Made by a program: the position numbers and the translations under genes. Below, one piece after another: positions 38,831 to 47,381 of a DNA stretch of 64,000 bases (positions are counted from its first letter, which is position 1; every line of letters starts with the position of its first letter). The notes beneath the pieces are model-generated. The model had not been told where the DNA came from. It saw only the letters and a list, made by a program, of their open reading frames with translations, and made no database searches. The stretch lies in contig CAVXGT010000019.1 of assembly GCA_963761475.1 (NCBI GenBank), positions 744,001 to 808,000 of the forward strand, given 5' to 3'. The stretch is from Ga0077555 sp963761475 (GTDB lineage: Bacteria; Pseudomonadota; Alphaproteobacteria; Rhizobiales; Hyphomicrobiaceae).

Positions 38831-40153
38831 ATGATCTTCAAGGATCCGACCCTGCATCTGATGTTTCTCGGCGCGCCGCTGCTGGCGTTGATGGCTGGAT
38901 TTGCGCTCAGCCGCAAGCGGGTTGAAAGCCACAGCCGCGCGCTGCTGGCAGAGGCCAAAGCCGATGGGTTGATGGAGCCGCCAAGCCTGCATCCGGTGAT
39001 CGACGCCAGCCTTTGCGTCGGCTGCGGGGCGTGCACGAAGGTGTGCCCGGAGGGCGATGTTCTGGGCCTGATCGGCAACAAGGCCGTGCTGGTGCAACCG
39101 TCGGCATGCATCGGTCACGGTGTGTGCAAGGCCGCGTGTCCGCACGATGCTATCAGCCTCGTCTTCGGCACGCGGCGACGTGGCGTCGAGATTCCCGAGG
39201 TGTCGTCGACATTCGAAAGCAATGTGCCGGGCATTTTTATCGCCGGCGAACTTGGTGGCATGGGGCTGATCGCGAATGCCATCGAGCAGGGCCAGCAAGC
39301 GGTGGCGGGCGTGGCGCGGCTGGACGGATTGAGGCGCTGGGACGAGCGCTACGATGTGGTGATCATCGGGGCGGGGCCGGCCGGAATCGCGGCGAGTCTC
39401 AAGGCCAAGGAACTCGGGCTCAGCGCAGTGACGCTCGAGCAGGACACTTTCGGCGGCACTGTCGCGCACTACCCGCGCGGAAAGCTTGTGCTGACGCGGC
39501 CAGCCGTATTGCCGCTCGCCGGAGAAATGGGGTTTGGCGAAATCCATAAGGAGCAGTTGCTCGGCTACTGGCAGAAGGTGCTCGAGCGACACCCCGTGCG
39601 CATTCGCTACAGCCAGAGGGTCGAGCGGATCACACCCTCACAGGGTGGGTTCAGCGTGGTGACATCGCGGGGGGAGAACTATCCGACGCGGGCTGTCGTA
39701 CTGGCCATCGGGCGGCGTGGCACGCCGCGTCGGCTGGGGGTTATGGGAGAGGAGCTCGGCAAGGTCGTCTACCGGTTGGCCGATCCAGAGCAATACGCGG
39801 GGCGCGACGTTCTGGTGGTGGGCGGCGGCGACAGCGCGCTCGAGGCGGCTGCAACGCTCGCCGAGGCCGGCCGTTGCGCCAGCATCGCGCTCTCTTACCG
39901 CGGCGAGGCGTTCTCACGGGCGAAACGGCGCAACCGGGAGCGTGTCCAGACTGCTGAGGCGCGGGGGCAATTGATCGTTGCGATGGGTTCACGCGTCGTG
40001 GGCATCGAGCCGCATGCCGTCGACATCGAGATCAACGGATGCCGGCATCTATGGAGAAATGACGCCATGATCGTGTGTGCCGGCGGCGAGCCGCCGATAC
40101 CGTTGCTGCACGAGATCGGTATCGCGCTGGAGACGAAGTATGGAGCGCCTTGA
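38831..40153 (+). CDS. Ferredoxin-domain FAD/NAD(P)-dependent oxidoreductase, membrane-anchored (YpdA/TrxB-like fold)
   Basis: 440 residues. One hydrophobic segment (LHLMFLGAPLLALMAGFAL, residues 8-26) tethers it to the membrane. A ferredoxin domain (60-105) has one full [4Fe-4S] set (CVGCGACTKVCP, Cys62/65/68/72). In the second set (CIGHGVCKAACP) His96 replaces the second Cys, leaving three Cys. Then comes a two-dinucleotide-binding domain: FAD site VVIIGAGPAGIAASL (about 176) and NAD(P) site VLVVGGGDSALEAAATL (about 330). The thioredoxin-reductase Cys pair is missing, as in YpdA-type enzymes. It probably moves electrons between NAD(P)H, FAD and a ferredoxin-type cluster. Divergent from the cytochromes and overlaps the ankyrin gene by 14 nt. 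Confidence 0.8.
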   Translation: MIFKDPTLHLMFLGAPLLALMAGFALSRKRVESHSRALLAEAKADGLMEPPSLHPVIDASLCVGCGACTKVCPEGDVLGLIGNKAVLVQPSACIGHGVCKAACPHDAISLVFGTRRRGVEIPEVSSTFESNVPGIFIAGELGGMGLIANAIEQGQQAVAGVARLDGLRRWDERYDVVIIGAGPAGIAASLKAKELGLSAVTLEQDTFGGTVAHYPRGKLVLTRPAVLPLAGEMGFGEIHKEQLLGYWQKVLERHPVRIRYSQRVERITPSQGGFSVVTSRGENYPTRAVVLAIGRRGTPRRLGVMGEELGKVVYRLADPEQYAGRDVLVVGGGDSALEAAATLAEAGRCASIALSYRGEAFSRAKRRNRERVQTAEARGQLIVAMGSRVVGIEPHAVDIEINGCRHLWRNDAMIVCAGGEPPIPLLHEIGIALETKYGAP

Positions 40154-41375
40154 ACTGACCATGGCGCGGCGCTGGGCTTGGCTCGGCCTGGCGGCGGCAG
40201 GGATCGTCACCATTGGCTGGCTGGTCATGCCGGGAAAGCCGATGCCGGCGCTCAGCACCAAGCCGGTGCTGGTGGCTCGGCCAGTGGCGCCGACGGTGAG
40301 AGTGCCAGCGCGGCGGCCTTGTGTTCCGGCCGAGGCTGCGATTGCACCACCATCGGGATCGGCACGGGTGTCGTGTCTGCTGCATGCGGCGGCGTTCGGG
40401 CTCGGGGATGTCGTGGGGCGGTTCCTGGCCGAAGGCGTGGATGCAGCGGCAACCGATACCGATGGCAACACGGCGCTGATGATGGCGGCGGCGGCCGGGC
40501 AGGCGGAGGTGGTCCGGATCCTGCTGGCTGACCCGCGCGGCAGAGCCTCGCTCGGTCTCGTCAACAGCGTCGGCGAGACGGCGCTGACCATGGCGCTGCG
40601 ACGCAAGCACATTGCTGTGGGCGATCTGCTGCTGCAGGACAATGCGGGTCGCAACCTTGGTGAAGGCGAGGCACGTGCGCTCGTGAATTTCGCACTCAAG
40701 ACCTGTCATGCGAGCCTGTTGTCGGCGGCGGTGGCGGCGCAGGCATCGGCTTCGCCTTTGAGGCCGGTGGCGGTTGCGCCCAGTTTTGCCTCGGCGATGT
40801 GCGATGAGCGTGTGCTCGCGTCGTTTCGCAAGACGCTGCCCGCCGATGATGCGAGGGCCCTTTCGATTGCGATACGCGGCGGCAATCTGGCGGCGGTCAA
40901 CCTGCTTCTCGATGACGGTGTGTCGGCGGAGACCCAGGAACGCGACAGTGGCATGAGCCCGCTCGGCGAGGCGATTTTGCACGTTAACGATGGTGCCGGT
41001 GGCGGGCGCGTGGCGAACCACGCGCGGGAGGCCATCGTCATGCGGCTCCTTGCTGCGGGCTTCGATGTGAATGGCGTCGGCAGGGTTGGCGGGGCGGCGC
41101 CGTTGATGCTGGCTGCACTCGTCAACAGCGTCCCGGTGGCGCGGATGCTGCTGGACCGCGACTTGCCGGCGCGGATCGATCAGCGGAGCGACGATGGGCT
41201 GACGGCGCTGATGGTTGCGGCAAAACATGGACATCTCGAACTGGTGCAATTGCTGCTCGGGCCGCCGCGCGGCCTGGCAGCCGCAGACAAGGCCTTGCGC
41301 AACCGTCGTCGCGAGACGGCGGCAGACCTCGCGGAGGCGGCCGGGCATCAGGCGATTGCGAAATTGCTGCGCTGA
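40140..41375 (+). CDS. Membrane-anchored ankyrin-repeat protein
   Basis: 411 residues from ATG 40140, overlapping the previous gene by 14 nt. N-terminal helix WAWLGLAAAGIVTIGWLVM anchors or exports it. Ankyrin repeats are visible: DTDGNTALMMAAAAGQAEVVRILL, SVGETALTMALRRKHIAVGDLLL, and near the C-terminus DDGLTALMVAAKHGHLELVQLLL. The central region is more divergent, with single Cys residues. The repeats imply protein binding, probably in the periplasm with the redox partners. Possible role: scaffold for the multihaem chain or its maturation (inference from coupling). Confidence 0.8.
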   Translation: MERLELTMARRWAWLGLAAAGIVTIGWLVMPGKPMPALSTKPVLVARPVAPTVRVPARRPCVPAEAAIAPPSGSARVSCLLHAAAFGLGDVVGRFLAEGVDAAATDTDGNTALMMAAAAGQAEVVRILLADPRGRASLGLVNSVGETALTMALRRKHIAVGDLLLQDNAGRNLGEGEARALVNFALKTCHASLLSAAVAAQASASPLRPVAVAPSFASAMCDERVLASFRKTLPADDARALSIAIRGGNLAAVNLLLDDGVSAETQERDSGMSPLGEAILHVNDGAGGGRVANHAREAIVMRLLAAGFDVNGVGRVGGAAPLMLAALVNSVPVARMLLDRDLPARIDQRSDDGLTALMVAAKHGHLELVQLLLGPPRGLAAADKALRNRRRETAADLAEAAGHQAIAKLLR

Positions 41376-41444
41376 CAGGTCCTCATGAACTTGCAGCCTG
41401 TCGTCGGATCGCAGACTGCGGGTGGGTGATGGGGGGCTAATTCG

Positions 41445-42497
41445 ATGGGCATCTCGGAGAGCGACATGAACGAGCGTTCCGACATTGATATCCGCGATCG
41501 GGTGGAGACGGGAGTGCGACGCCAATTGATGTTGGCGGGCTTCGCCGGTGGCGTGGTGACGTTGCTGGCGGTCGCTGGCGTGTATGCGCTGTCGGGGCGG
41601 TTGGTCACGCCGACGGGCATTGCTGACAGCCCGCAGGCCGTGAGCCGCGATGCCAGTGTCGATGCCATGCGCCGGTATCTCGGCATTGGCCATGAGGGGG
41701 CTCGGGAGCGGCCATCAAAGGTTGAGACGACGCTCGGCTCGGTCGACGACATGATTGCTCGACTCAAGGCGCGGCTGGCCAAAACACCCGGGGATCTCAA
41801 TGGCTGGCGGATGCTCGGATGGGCCAATTTCAACACCGACCAATTCGCGGAGGCAGCCGCGGCCTATGGGGAGGCGGTCAAGCTGGCTCCTGGGAATGGC
41901 GAGTTCCTCAGCCTTCAGGGAGAGGCCCTCGTTCGGGTGGCTGACGGCATCGTGACGGGTGAGGCGCGTGAGCTGTTTGCGCGTGCACTGGCGGCGGACC
42001 GCAGTGAACGGCGGGCGCGTTTTTTCGAGGGTCTTGCACAGGAGCAGGCGGGGGAGGGCAAAGCGGCGCTGGCGACCTGGAAGGCGCTGCTGGCCGATTC
42101 CCCAGGAGACGGCGAGTGGGAGGGCGGGTTGCGAAAGCGGATTGGCGAACTGGCAAACCGGCTCGGCGTCGACGCCGGCCTGCCGCCGTCGGCGAAGGAG
42201 GCCGACACGGCGACCCGTGCGGCGCCGGCCCGCACTGGCGGGTTGGCCAAGGGCGCGGACACTCGGGACGATGGTGGCCGGATGATCCGCGGCATGGTCG
42301 ATGGCCTGGAGCAACGGTTGACGGCTGCGCCCGACGACGCCGAAGGCTGGGTCAAGCTGATGCGCTCGCGAATGGTGCTCGGCGAATCCGAGAAGGCCTC
42401 CGTGGCGCTCACCCGAGCCCGTCAGACCTTTGCCGGGCGCGCAGATGTACTGGCGCGGATCGAAGCAGCGGCGCGCGAGCTCGGCGTGGTTCGTTGA
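41445..42497 (+). CDS. TPR protein resembling the CcmI/CycH/NrfG haem-lyase subunit
   Basis: 350 residues. N-terminal hydrophilic stretch, one helix (LMLAGFAGGVVTLLAVAGVYAL), then a CcmI-like start (SVDDMIARLKARLAKTPGDLNGWRMLGWANFN) and TPR repeats (FAEAAAAYGEAVKLAPGN). A second such unit is at the end (MVDGLEQRLTAAPDDAEGWVKLMRS). These patterns match the periplasmic TPR domain of CcmI/NrfG, which presents apocytochrome c to the haem ligase. Placement beside an 18-haem cytochrome supports a dedicated maturation role (inference). Only one clear helix is seen, so it is not full-length CcmI. Start ATG 41445 has a G-rich ribosome-binding site. Confidence 0.75.
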   Translation: MGISESDMNERSDIDIRDRVETGVRRQLMLAGFAGGVVTLLAVAGVYALSGRLVTPTGIADSPQAVSRDASVDAMRRYLGIGHEGARERPSKVETTLGSVDDMIARLKARLAKTPGDLNGWRMLGWANFNTDQFAEAAAAYGEAVKLAPGNGEFLSLQGEALVRVADGIVTGEARELFARALAADRSERRARFFEGLAQEQAGEGKAALATWKALLADSPGDGEWEGGLRKRIGELANRLGVDAGLPPSAKEADTATRAAPARTGGLAKGADTRDDGGRMIRGMVDGLEQRLTAAPDDAEGWVKLMRSRMVLGESEKASVALTRARQTFAGRADVLARIEAAARELGVVR

Positions 42498-42583
42498 CGG
42501 CCAAGCCGGTGGCAGTGAATGATGATCGTTGCGGCTTCGTGCGCCGGGTCTGGTTCGGCTGAGCCATCGCAAACAGGATTTCC

Positions 42584-43219
42584 ATGTACACGCTGCTCTC
42601 CGCAACGCCCTCGCCCTATGCACGCAAGGTGCGTATCGCCCTCATCGAGAAGGGGATCGCTTTCACGCTCAAGACGGAGGTGCCCTGGGATTCCAGCACC
42701 GAGACGCCAAAGTGGAACCCGCTCGAAAAGCTCCCCGTATTGATCACTGATGAGGGTGAAGCCATCTACGAGAGCCGCTTCATTCTGGAGTGGCTGGAGA
42801 CGCGCCATCCAAGGCCGCCGATGCTGCCTGACGATGCGGACGAGCGGCTTGCGGCGCGCCAACTGGAAGTGCTGGCCGATGGCGTGTGCGATGCGTTCGT
42901 TCTGCATTTCTTCGAGCGGCGGCGGGCGCCGGAAAAGCAGAGCGCTGAATGGCTGGCCCGCCAGCAGCGCAAGATCGATGGCGGGGTAAGGGAAATTGCA
43001 CGCCGGGTCGGTCGGCGCCAGTTTGCCGTCGGAGATCGATTCGGACTAGGCGACATCGCGGCAGCGACAATGGTCGGGTATCTCGGCGTGCGCTATCCGG
43101 AGCTCGACTGGGCCTCACGGTATCCGGATCTCTCCGCCTATAGCGGCCGCATGGAACAGCGGCCGTCGTTTACCGCAACCCGGCCGGTGCCACAGATGAT
43201 CAGCGATAAGGTGGTGTGA
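42584..43219 (+). CDS. Glutathione S-transferase family protein (YibF-like)
   Basis: 211 residues. N-terminal thioredoxin fold (MYTLLSATPSPYARKVRIAL) with Ser of TPSPYARK at the catalytic position; glutathione-binding KLPVLITDEGEAIYESRFILEWLE; C-terminal domain with VGDRFGLGDIAAATMVGYLG (capping box). Complete length for the YibF/GST N-terminal group. Not overlapping its neighbours; 86 bp after the TPR gene. Substrate unknown. Confidence 0.88.
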   Translation: MYTLLSATPSPYARKVRIALIEKGIAFTLKTEVPWDSSTETPKWNPLEKLPVLITDEGEAIYESRFILEWLETRHPRPPMLPDDADERLAARQLEVLADGVCDAFVLHFFERRRAPEKQSAEWLARQQRKIDGGVREIARRVGRRQFAVGDRFGLGDIAAATMVGYLGVRYPELDWASRYPDLSAYSGRMEQRPSFTATRPVPQMISDKVV

Positions 43220-43467
43220 TCAAAGCCTTGCTGTGACTTGCGGATACGTTCAGCGGATGTGTGTCGAGGGAGCGTGTATTTCTGGGCTCGCTGCAGCCAA
43301 CCGAAGGGCGCGGGGATGTGGGGCAAATTGGGGGGCGTGCTGGGGGCGCCGTTTGCCTCAATCGGCTTTCTTGTGCAGGTGCGCAGCGACCCACTTCCGC
43401 GAAAAAAGGCGTTGTGCCATAGGTTTGGGGCTGGCCTAGAGCCAGTGAACAGACGAGATCATACACA

Positions 43468-43683
43468 ATGTCGCCAATGAAAACACTGCTTGCAGCTGCT
43501 GCGCTGGCACTGCCGATCACTGCGTTTCAGGTTGGTATGATGAACGATCAGGCCGTCGCGAAAGTGGCCGCCAAGGCCAAACCTGGCAAGAAGGCCAAGA
43601 AGGTCGCGAAGAAGTCTTGTGGCGAATACATGTACAAGAAGGGCGGCAAGTGCTTGGACGCCCGCGCCAAGGCGGCGAAGTAA
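43468..43683 (+). CDS. Small secreted Lys-rich protein
   Basis: 71 residues. Signal-peptide-like start MKTLLAAAALALPITAFQV (from the second Met), then a very basic repeat region (AKVAAKAKPGKKAKKVAKK) and a C-terminal patch with two Cys (SCGEYMYKKGGKCLDARAK) that could form one disulfide. ATG 43468 has a weak GAGA upstream. No family is assigned; short basic proteins of this kind with CGEYMY..GKC ends occur in rhizobia-type genomes (general impression). A strong hairpin follows 8 bp after the stop. Confidence 0.65.
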   Translation: MSPMKTLLAAAALALPITAFQVGMMNDQAVAKVAAKAKPGKKAKKVAKKSCGEYMYKKGGKCLDARAKAAK

Positions 43684-43691
43684 CGGCAGAG

Positions 43692-43735
43692 GCTGCCGGC
43701 TGGATCAGGGCATCGGATCCGGTTCTGCCGGCAGC
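43692..43735. terminator. Long hairpin between convergent genes
   Basis: Outer arms GCTGCCGGC / GCCGGCAGC (9 bp) and inner arms GGATC / GATCC, with small internal bulges, located between the stops of 43468-43683 and 43764-44648. No T-run follows. Probably ends transcription from both sides. Confidence 0.6.
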
Positions 43736-43763
43736 ACTGTAGCCATCCAAAGGCGTTGCCCGC

Positions 43764-44648
43764 TCAAAGCGTTTGTTTCCAAGGCTCAGGCACGAGGCGA
43801 TAGCCGGAGCTGTCGCGGGCCACGTGAGCGAAGCCGGGGAAGTGGAGGTGCATGCCGGTGACGAGCAAGCGCTCGGAGGCCACACGGTCGAAGGTGCGCT
43901 TTCGGGTGGCGGCGGCGGCATCAGGATCGGTGTCGACAACCATGGACACCTCCGGACGTGGCACCTGCACCTCCGGCATGTGGATGACGTCGCCCCAGAT
44001 GAGCAGGTTCTCCCCGCCCGATGAAATGAGATAACCGGTATGACCGGGGGTGTGGCCGGCCAGCGGCACGGCCGTGATGCCCGGCAGCACTTCGGCCTCC
44101 TTGGCGAAGGTCCGCAGGCGGGCGCGGTAAGGGGCGACCTGCTCGCGGGCCTGCTGGAACATCAGCTTTTTTTCCCGCTCGGTTCCGCGCGCCATGGCGG
44201 CGTCGTCCTCGAGCCAGTGGCGGGGCTCGTTCTCGTGGCAGACGAGCTCGGCGTTGGGGTAGTTCGCTTGTCCGGTCTCCATGTTGGTGAGGCCGGCGGA
44301 GTGGTCGGGATGCATGTGGGTCAGCAGGATGGAGTCGATTTTGCCTGGTGCGATGCCGGCCTTGGCGAGATTGGCGAGGAGGTGGCCGGCTTCGTCCCCC
44401 AGGTAGTTGCCGGACCCGGTTTCGACCAGCACGAGGCGGTCGGCGAGATGGATGAGGAAGGCGTTGATCGACAAAACGAATGCGGTGCGGAAGGCGCGGT
44501 CGAGGTGGCCTTTTGCCTCGTCGGCTTGGATGCCGCGCATCATTTCGTGGGTGCGGGTGAGGGTGCCGTCGCTGACGGCGGTGACGAGGATGTCGCCGAT
44601 GCGACGTCGATAGACCGGGGCGATCTGACGGTCGGGCTGTTGCGGCAT
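43764..44648 (-). CDS. MBL-fold metallohydrolase
   Basis: 294 residues from ATG 44648 (MPQQPDRQIAPVYRRRIGDI). Metal motif LLTHMHPDHSAGL (H-x-H-x-D-H) near residue 115, VPLAGHTPGHTGYLIS with the next His, LIWGDVIHMPEV with the bridging Asp, and a final His in MHLHFPGFAHV. Family members hydrolyse lactones, phosphate or sulfur esters; the substrate is unknown. It is distinct from the hydrolase at 35147, with different motifs and length. The frame before 44648 is open but not conserved. Divergent from the CoA-transferase gene. Confidence 0.85.
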   Translation of the reverse strand: MPQQPDRQIAPVYRRRIGDILVTAVSDGTLTRTHEMMRGIQADEAKGHLDRAFRTAFVLSINAFLIHLADRLVLVETGSGNYLGDEAGHLLANLAKAGIAPGKIDSILLTHMHPDHSAGLTNMETGQANYPNAELVCHENEPRHWLEDDAAMARGTEREKKLMFQQAREQVAPYRARLRTFAKEAEVLPGITAVPLAGHTPGHTGYLISSGGENLLIWGDVIHMPEVQVPRPEVSMVVDTDPDAAAATRKRTFDRVASERLLVTGMHLHFPGFAHVARDSSGYRLVPEPWKQTL

Positions 44649-44817
44649 GGCTGACGTCTCCAATGATTGGGCGGTGTGACCCTGCCAAACCAGGTCAGGG
44701 CTGTCGAGTGGGGTGCGGGACACCATCTGCATTGCTGCCCGTCGGGTTGGGTGGTTGACTGGCGTTGCCTTTGCGTGTCGCATCTGTTGCAGCACGATAA
44801 CAATCGAAGAGCCATGC

Positions 44818-46038
44818 ATGACCGAACCCATAGCGCCCGGCGCCCTGCCGCTGGCTGATGTGAAGATCGTGGATTTCTCGCGGCTGCTTCCGGGACCGTG
44901 GGCGACGTCGATGCTCGCCGACCTCGGTGCGGAGGTCATCAAGGTGGAACAGGTCGGGATCGGAGACCCCAGCCGTTACAATCCGCCGAGCTACCGAGAC
45001 GAAAGCGTCTATTTCCATTCGGTCAATGCCGGAAAAAGGGGCATTGCGCTCGACCTGTCGAAGGCTGAGGGCGTGGAGGTGGCGCACAAGCTGCTGCGCT
45101 GGGCCGACGTCGCAGTTGAATCGTTCCGGCCCAAGGTGGCGGACAAGCTGAAGGTCGACTACGCCACGGCCAAGCAGATCAATCCCCGCATCATCTACTG
45201 CTCGATCTCGGGATTCGGCCAGCAGGGGCCGCTCGCAGGCGTTCCCGGGCACGATCTCGTCATCCAGGCGATGGCGGGCATCCTCAAGCCGCATCAGGAT
45301 GGCAACGCGATGCCGGGAATGCCGCCGTTCCAGGCCGGCGATCTCGCCGCGGCCAACATGGCGACGATCGGCATCCTGGCGGCCTTGCGCCGGCGTGACC
45401 AGACGGGGGAAGGCGCCAATCTCGATATTGCGTTGCTGGATTCGCTGGTGGCCATGAGCAACATCTCGTTGCTGCCTGGCCTATCGCGGCATGCAGGAGG
45501 CAGCGGGCGGCCTGATCTGGAAGCCTGGGGTGGCAACCCTCGCTACGCGATCTATCCGACGGGGGATGGCGGCCATCTTGCGGTCTGCCTGCTCGAAGCC
45601 AAGCTGTGGCAACAGTTCTGCCGGGCAATCGGGCGCGAAGACCTGATCATGGAGGAGCGTCAGGAGGATCGTCACAGCAGCCATGGCGAGCGCGCGGCGC
45701 TCTATCGGGAGGCGATTGCTGGCTATTGCCTCAGCCGGTCTCGCGATGCGATCGCGTCGGAGATGGCGAAACTTGCCATTCCTGTGATGCCGGTGCTGAG
45801 CCCTGACGAGGCGATCGCCCACGAGAACGCTGCATCGCGCGGGTTCGCGGTGCGCCAGCCGCATCCGAGCCAGGGGGCGATGACGGAGGTCGTCAACCCA
45901 CTGTTTGGCGCTGGGCTGGCCAAGGGACCGGGGCGCAGTCCTGCTCCGGGGCTCAGCGCGCATGCGAGCGAGGTCTTGGCCATGCTCGGCTATGACGCCA
46001 TGGCGATTGGCCGGCTGCGAGAGGAGGGTATCGTCTAG
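44818..46038 (+). CDS. CaiB/BaiF family CoA-transferase (1)
   Basis: 406 residues, class III CoA-transferase, interlocked dimer. It moves CoA between two carboxylic acids. Family marks: VKIVDFSRLLPGPWATSMLADLGAEVIKVE at the N-terminus, SISGFGQQGPLAGVPGHDLV, and the catalytic Asp in PFQAGDLAAANMATIG (about residue 185). The C-terminal part has the usual VLSPDEAIAHENAASRGF. ATG 44818. First of three paralogues in 6.7 kb. The acceptor acid cannot be named. Confidence 0.92.
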   Translation: MTEPIAPGALPLADVKIVDFSRLLPGPWATSMLADLGAEVIKVEQVGIGDPSRYNPPSYRDESVYFHSVNAGKRGIALDLSKAEGVEVAHKLLRWADVAVESFRPKVADKLKVDYATAKQINPRIIYCSISGFGQQGPLAGVPGHDLVIQAMAGILKPHQDGNAMPGMPPFQAGDLAAANMATIGILAALRRRDQTGEGANLDIALLDSLVAMSNISLLPGLSRHAGGSGRPDLEAWGGNPRYAIYPTGDGGHLAVCLLEAKLWQQFCRAIGREDLIMEERQEDRHSSHGERAALYREAIAGYCLSRSRDAIASEMAKLAIPVMPVLSPDEAIAHENAASRGFAVRQPHPSQGAMTEVVNPLFGAGLAKGPGRSPAPGLSAHASEVLAMLGYDAMAIGRLREEGIV

Positions 46039-46119
46039 GCGCAGCGGTGCGGCAGGCGAGGTGGGCGCAAGGTTTTGGCGCTTTGACGAGTTTGGGCGGT
46101 GATGCAGGGTGAAAATGCG

Positions 46120-47346
46120 ATGACGGGTGCGCTCGACGGGCTGGTGGTGCTGGACTTCACGCAGGTGCTGTCTGGGCCGTTCTGCACGATGATGATGGCC
46201 GACCAGGGGGCGCGGGTGATCAAGATCGAGCCACCTGGCGGCGATCAGACACGCAAGTTCGGCCCGTTCCGCAAGGGGCAATTGACGATCGACGAGGGGG
46301 GCTACGGCGGCTATTTCGCCTCCACTAATCGCAACAAGGAATTGATCGTCGTCGATCTCAAATCGCCGGCGGGACGGGATGTCATCAAGCGGCTCGTGGC
46401 GGGCGCGGACATCCTGGTCGAGAACTTCCGGGCCGGCGTGATGGACCGGCTCGGGCTTGGCTACGAGACGTTGCACGCGATCAATCCGCGTCTCGTCTAC
46501 GGGACGGTACGTGGCTTCGGCGATCGGCGGTCAGGCTCCAGTCCATACGTCGACTGGCCCGCCTACGACATCGTGGCGCAAGCGATGGGCGGCATCATCG
46601 GTATCACCAGCACGGAGATCGGCGGAACGCCGACCAAGATCGGGCCGGGGGTTGGCGACATTGCGCCGGCCATGCAACTTGCGTTCGGGCTGATGGCGGC
46701 CTACGCGCGGGCGTGCCGAACGGGGCAGGGGCAGCATGTCGACGTCGGCATGTTCGACGGCGTGCTGGCGATGTGTGAACGCATCATCTTCCAGCATGGC
46801 ACGGATGGGACGGTGCCTGGACCTGAAGGCAACAGCCATCCGATTTTCTGCCCCTACGGTCTCTTTCCCGCCAGCGACGGCTGGGTTGCCATCGGATGCC
46901 CGACGGACGACTTCTGGAAGCTGCTTGCCCGCACGATCGGTCTCGAGGCCATGGCGGATGATCCGCGCTATGCCACCGCGCCTTCCCGGGTGAAAAACCG
47001 CGGAGGCGTAGAGGGGGCGGTCACGGCTTGGACGTCGGCACGGACAAAGGCCGAGATCGCGGCGGTGATCGGTTCGAAGATCCCGTTCGGGCCGGTGTTG
47101 CGAGCCGATGAAATCGTGGCCGATCCGCATGTGGCGGCACGGGGCATGATCGCGCGGGTGGAGCTGCCCGGTTGTCCGGACGAGCCGCTGACGATCACCG
47201 ATACAGCGATCAAGATGTCGGAGACGCCGGGCGGGGTTCGCCATCGGGCGCCGCTCACGGGCGAGCAGACGGACAGCATTCTGGCCAGCTTTGGTTTCGG
47301 CAGCGAGGAGATCGGCGTCTTGCGGGCTGCCAAGGCGGTGGCCTGA
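46120..47346 (+). CDS. CaiB/BaiF family CoA-transferase (2)
   Basis: 408 residues from ATG 46120 (AGGG about 10 nt upstream; 46102 is an alternative). Marks: LVVLDFTQVLSGPFCTMMMADQGARVIKIEPPGGD, RLVYGTVRGFGDRRSGS, and the catalytic Asp in IGPGVGDIAPAMQLAFG. Later parts GRGMIARVELP-type sequence and TGEQTDSILASFGF fit the family end. Codirectional with copy 1, 81 bp apart, and probably cotranscribed. The two differ enough to have different acids. Confidence 0.92.
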   Translation: MTGALDGLVVLDFTQVLSGPFCTMMMADQGARVIKIEPPGGDQTRKFGPFRKGQLTIDEGGYGGYFASTNRNKELIVVDLKSPAGRDVIKRLVAGADILVENFRAGVMDRLGLGYETLHAINPRLVYGTVRGFGDRRSGSSPYVDWPAYDIVAQAMGGIIGITSTEIGGTPTKIGPGVGDIAPAMQLAFGLMAAYARACRTGQGQHVDVGMFDGVLAMCERIIFQHGTDGTVPGPEGNSHPIFCPYGLFPASDGWVAIGCPTDDFWKLLARTIGLEAMADDPRYATAPSRVKNRGGVEGAVTAWTSARTKAEIAAVIGSKIPFGPVLRADEIVADPHVAARGMIARVELPGCPDEPLTITDTAIKMSETPGGVRHRAPLTGEQTDSILASFGFGSEEIGVLRAAKAVA

Positions 47347-47381
47347 ACGCCATGCGCAAGGCGGCGGACTTGGTGGCGGCT

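Noticed and set aside
40032..41693. 553-codon minus-strand frame opposite the ankyrin gene
   Set aside because: Arg/His-rich without conserved motifs; antisense shadow.
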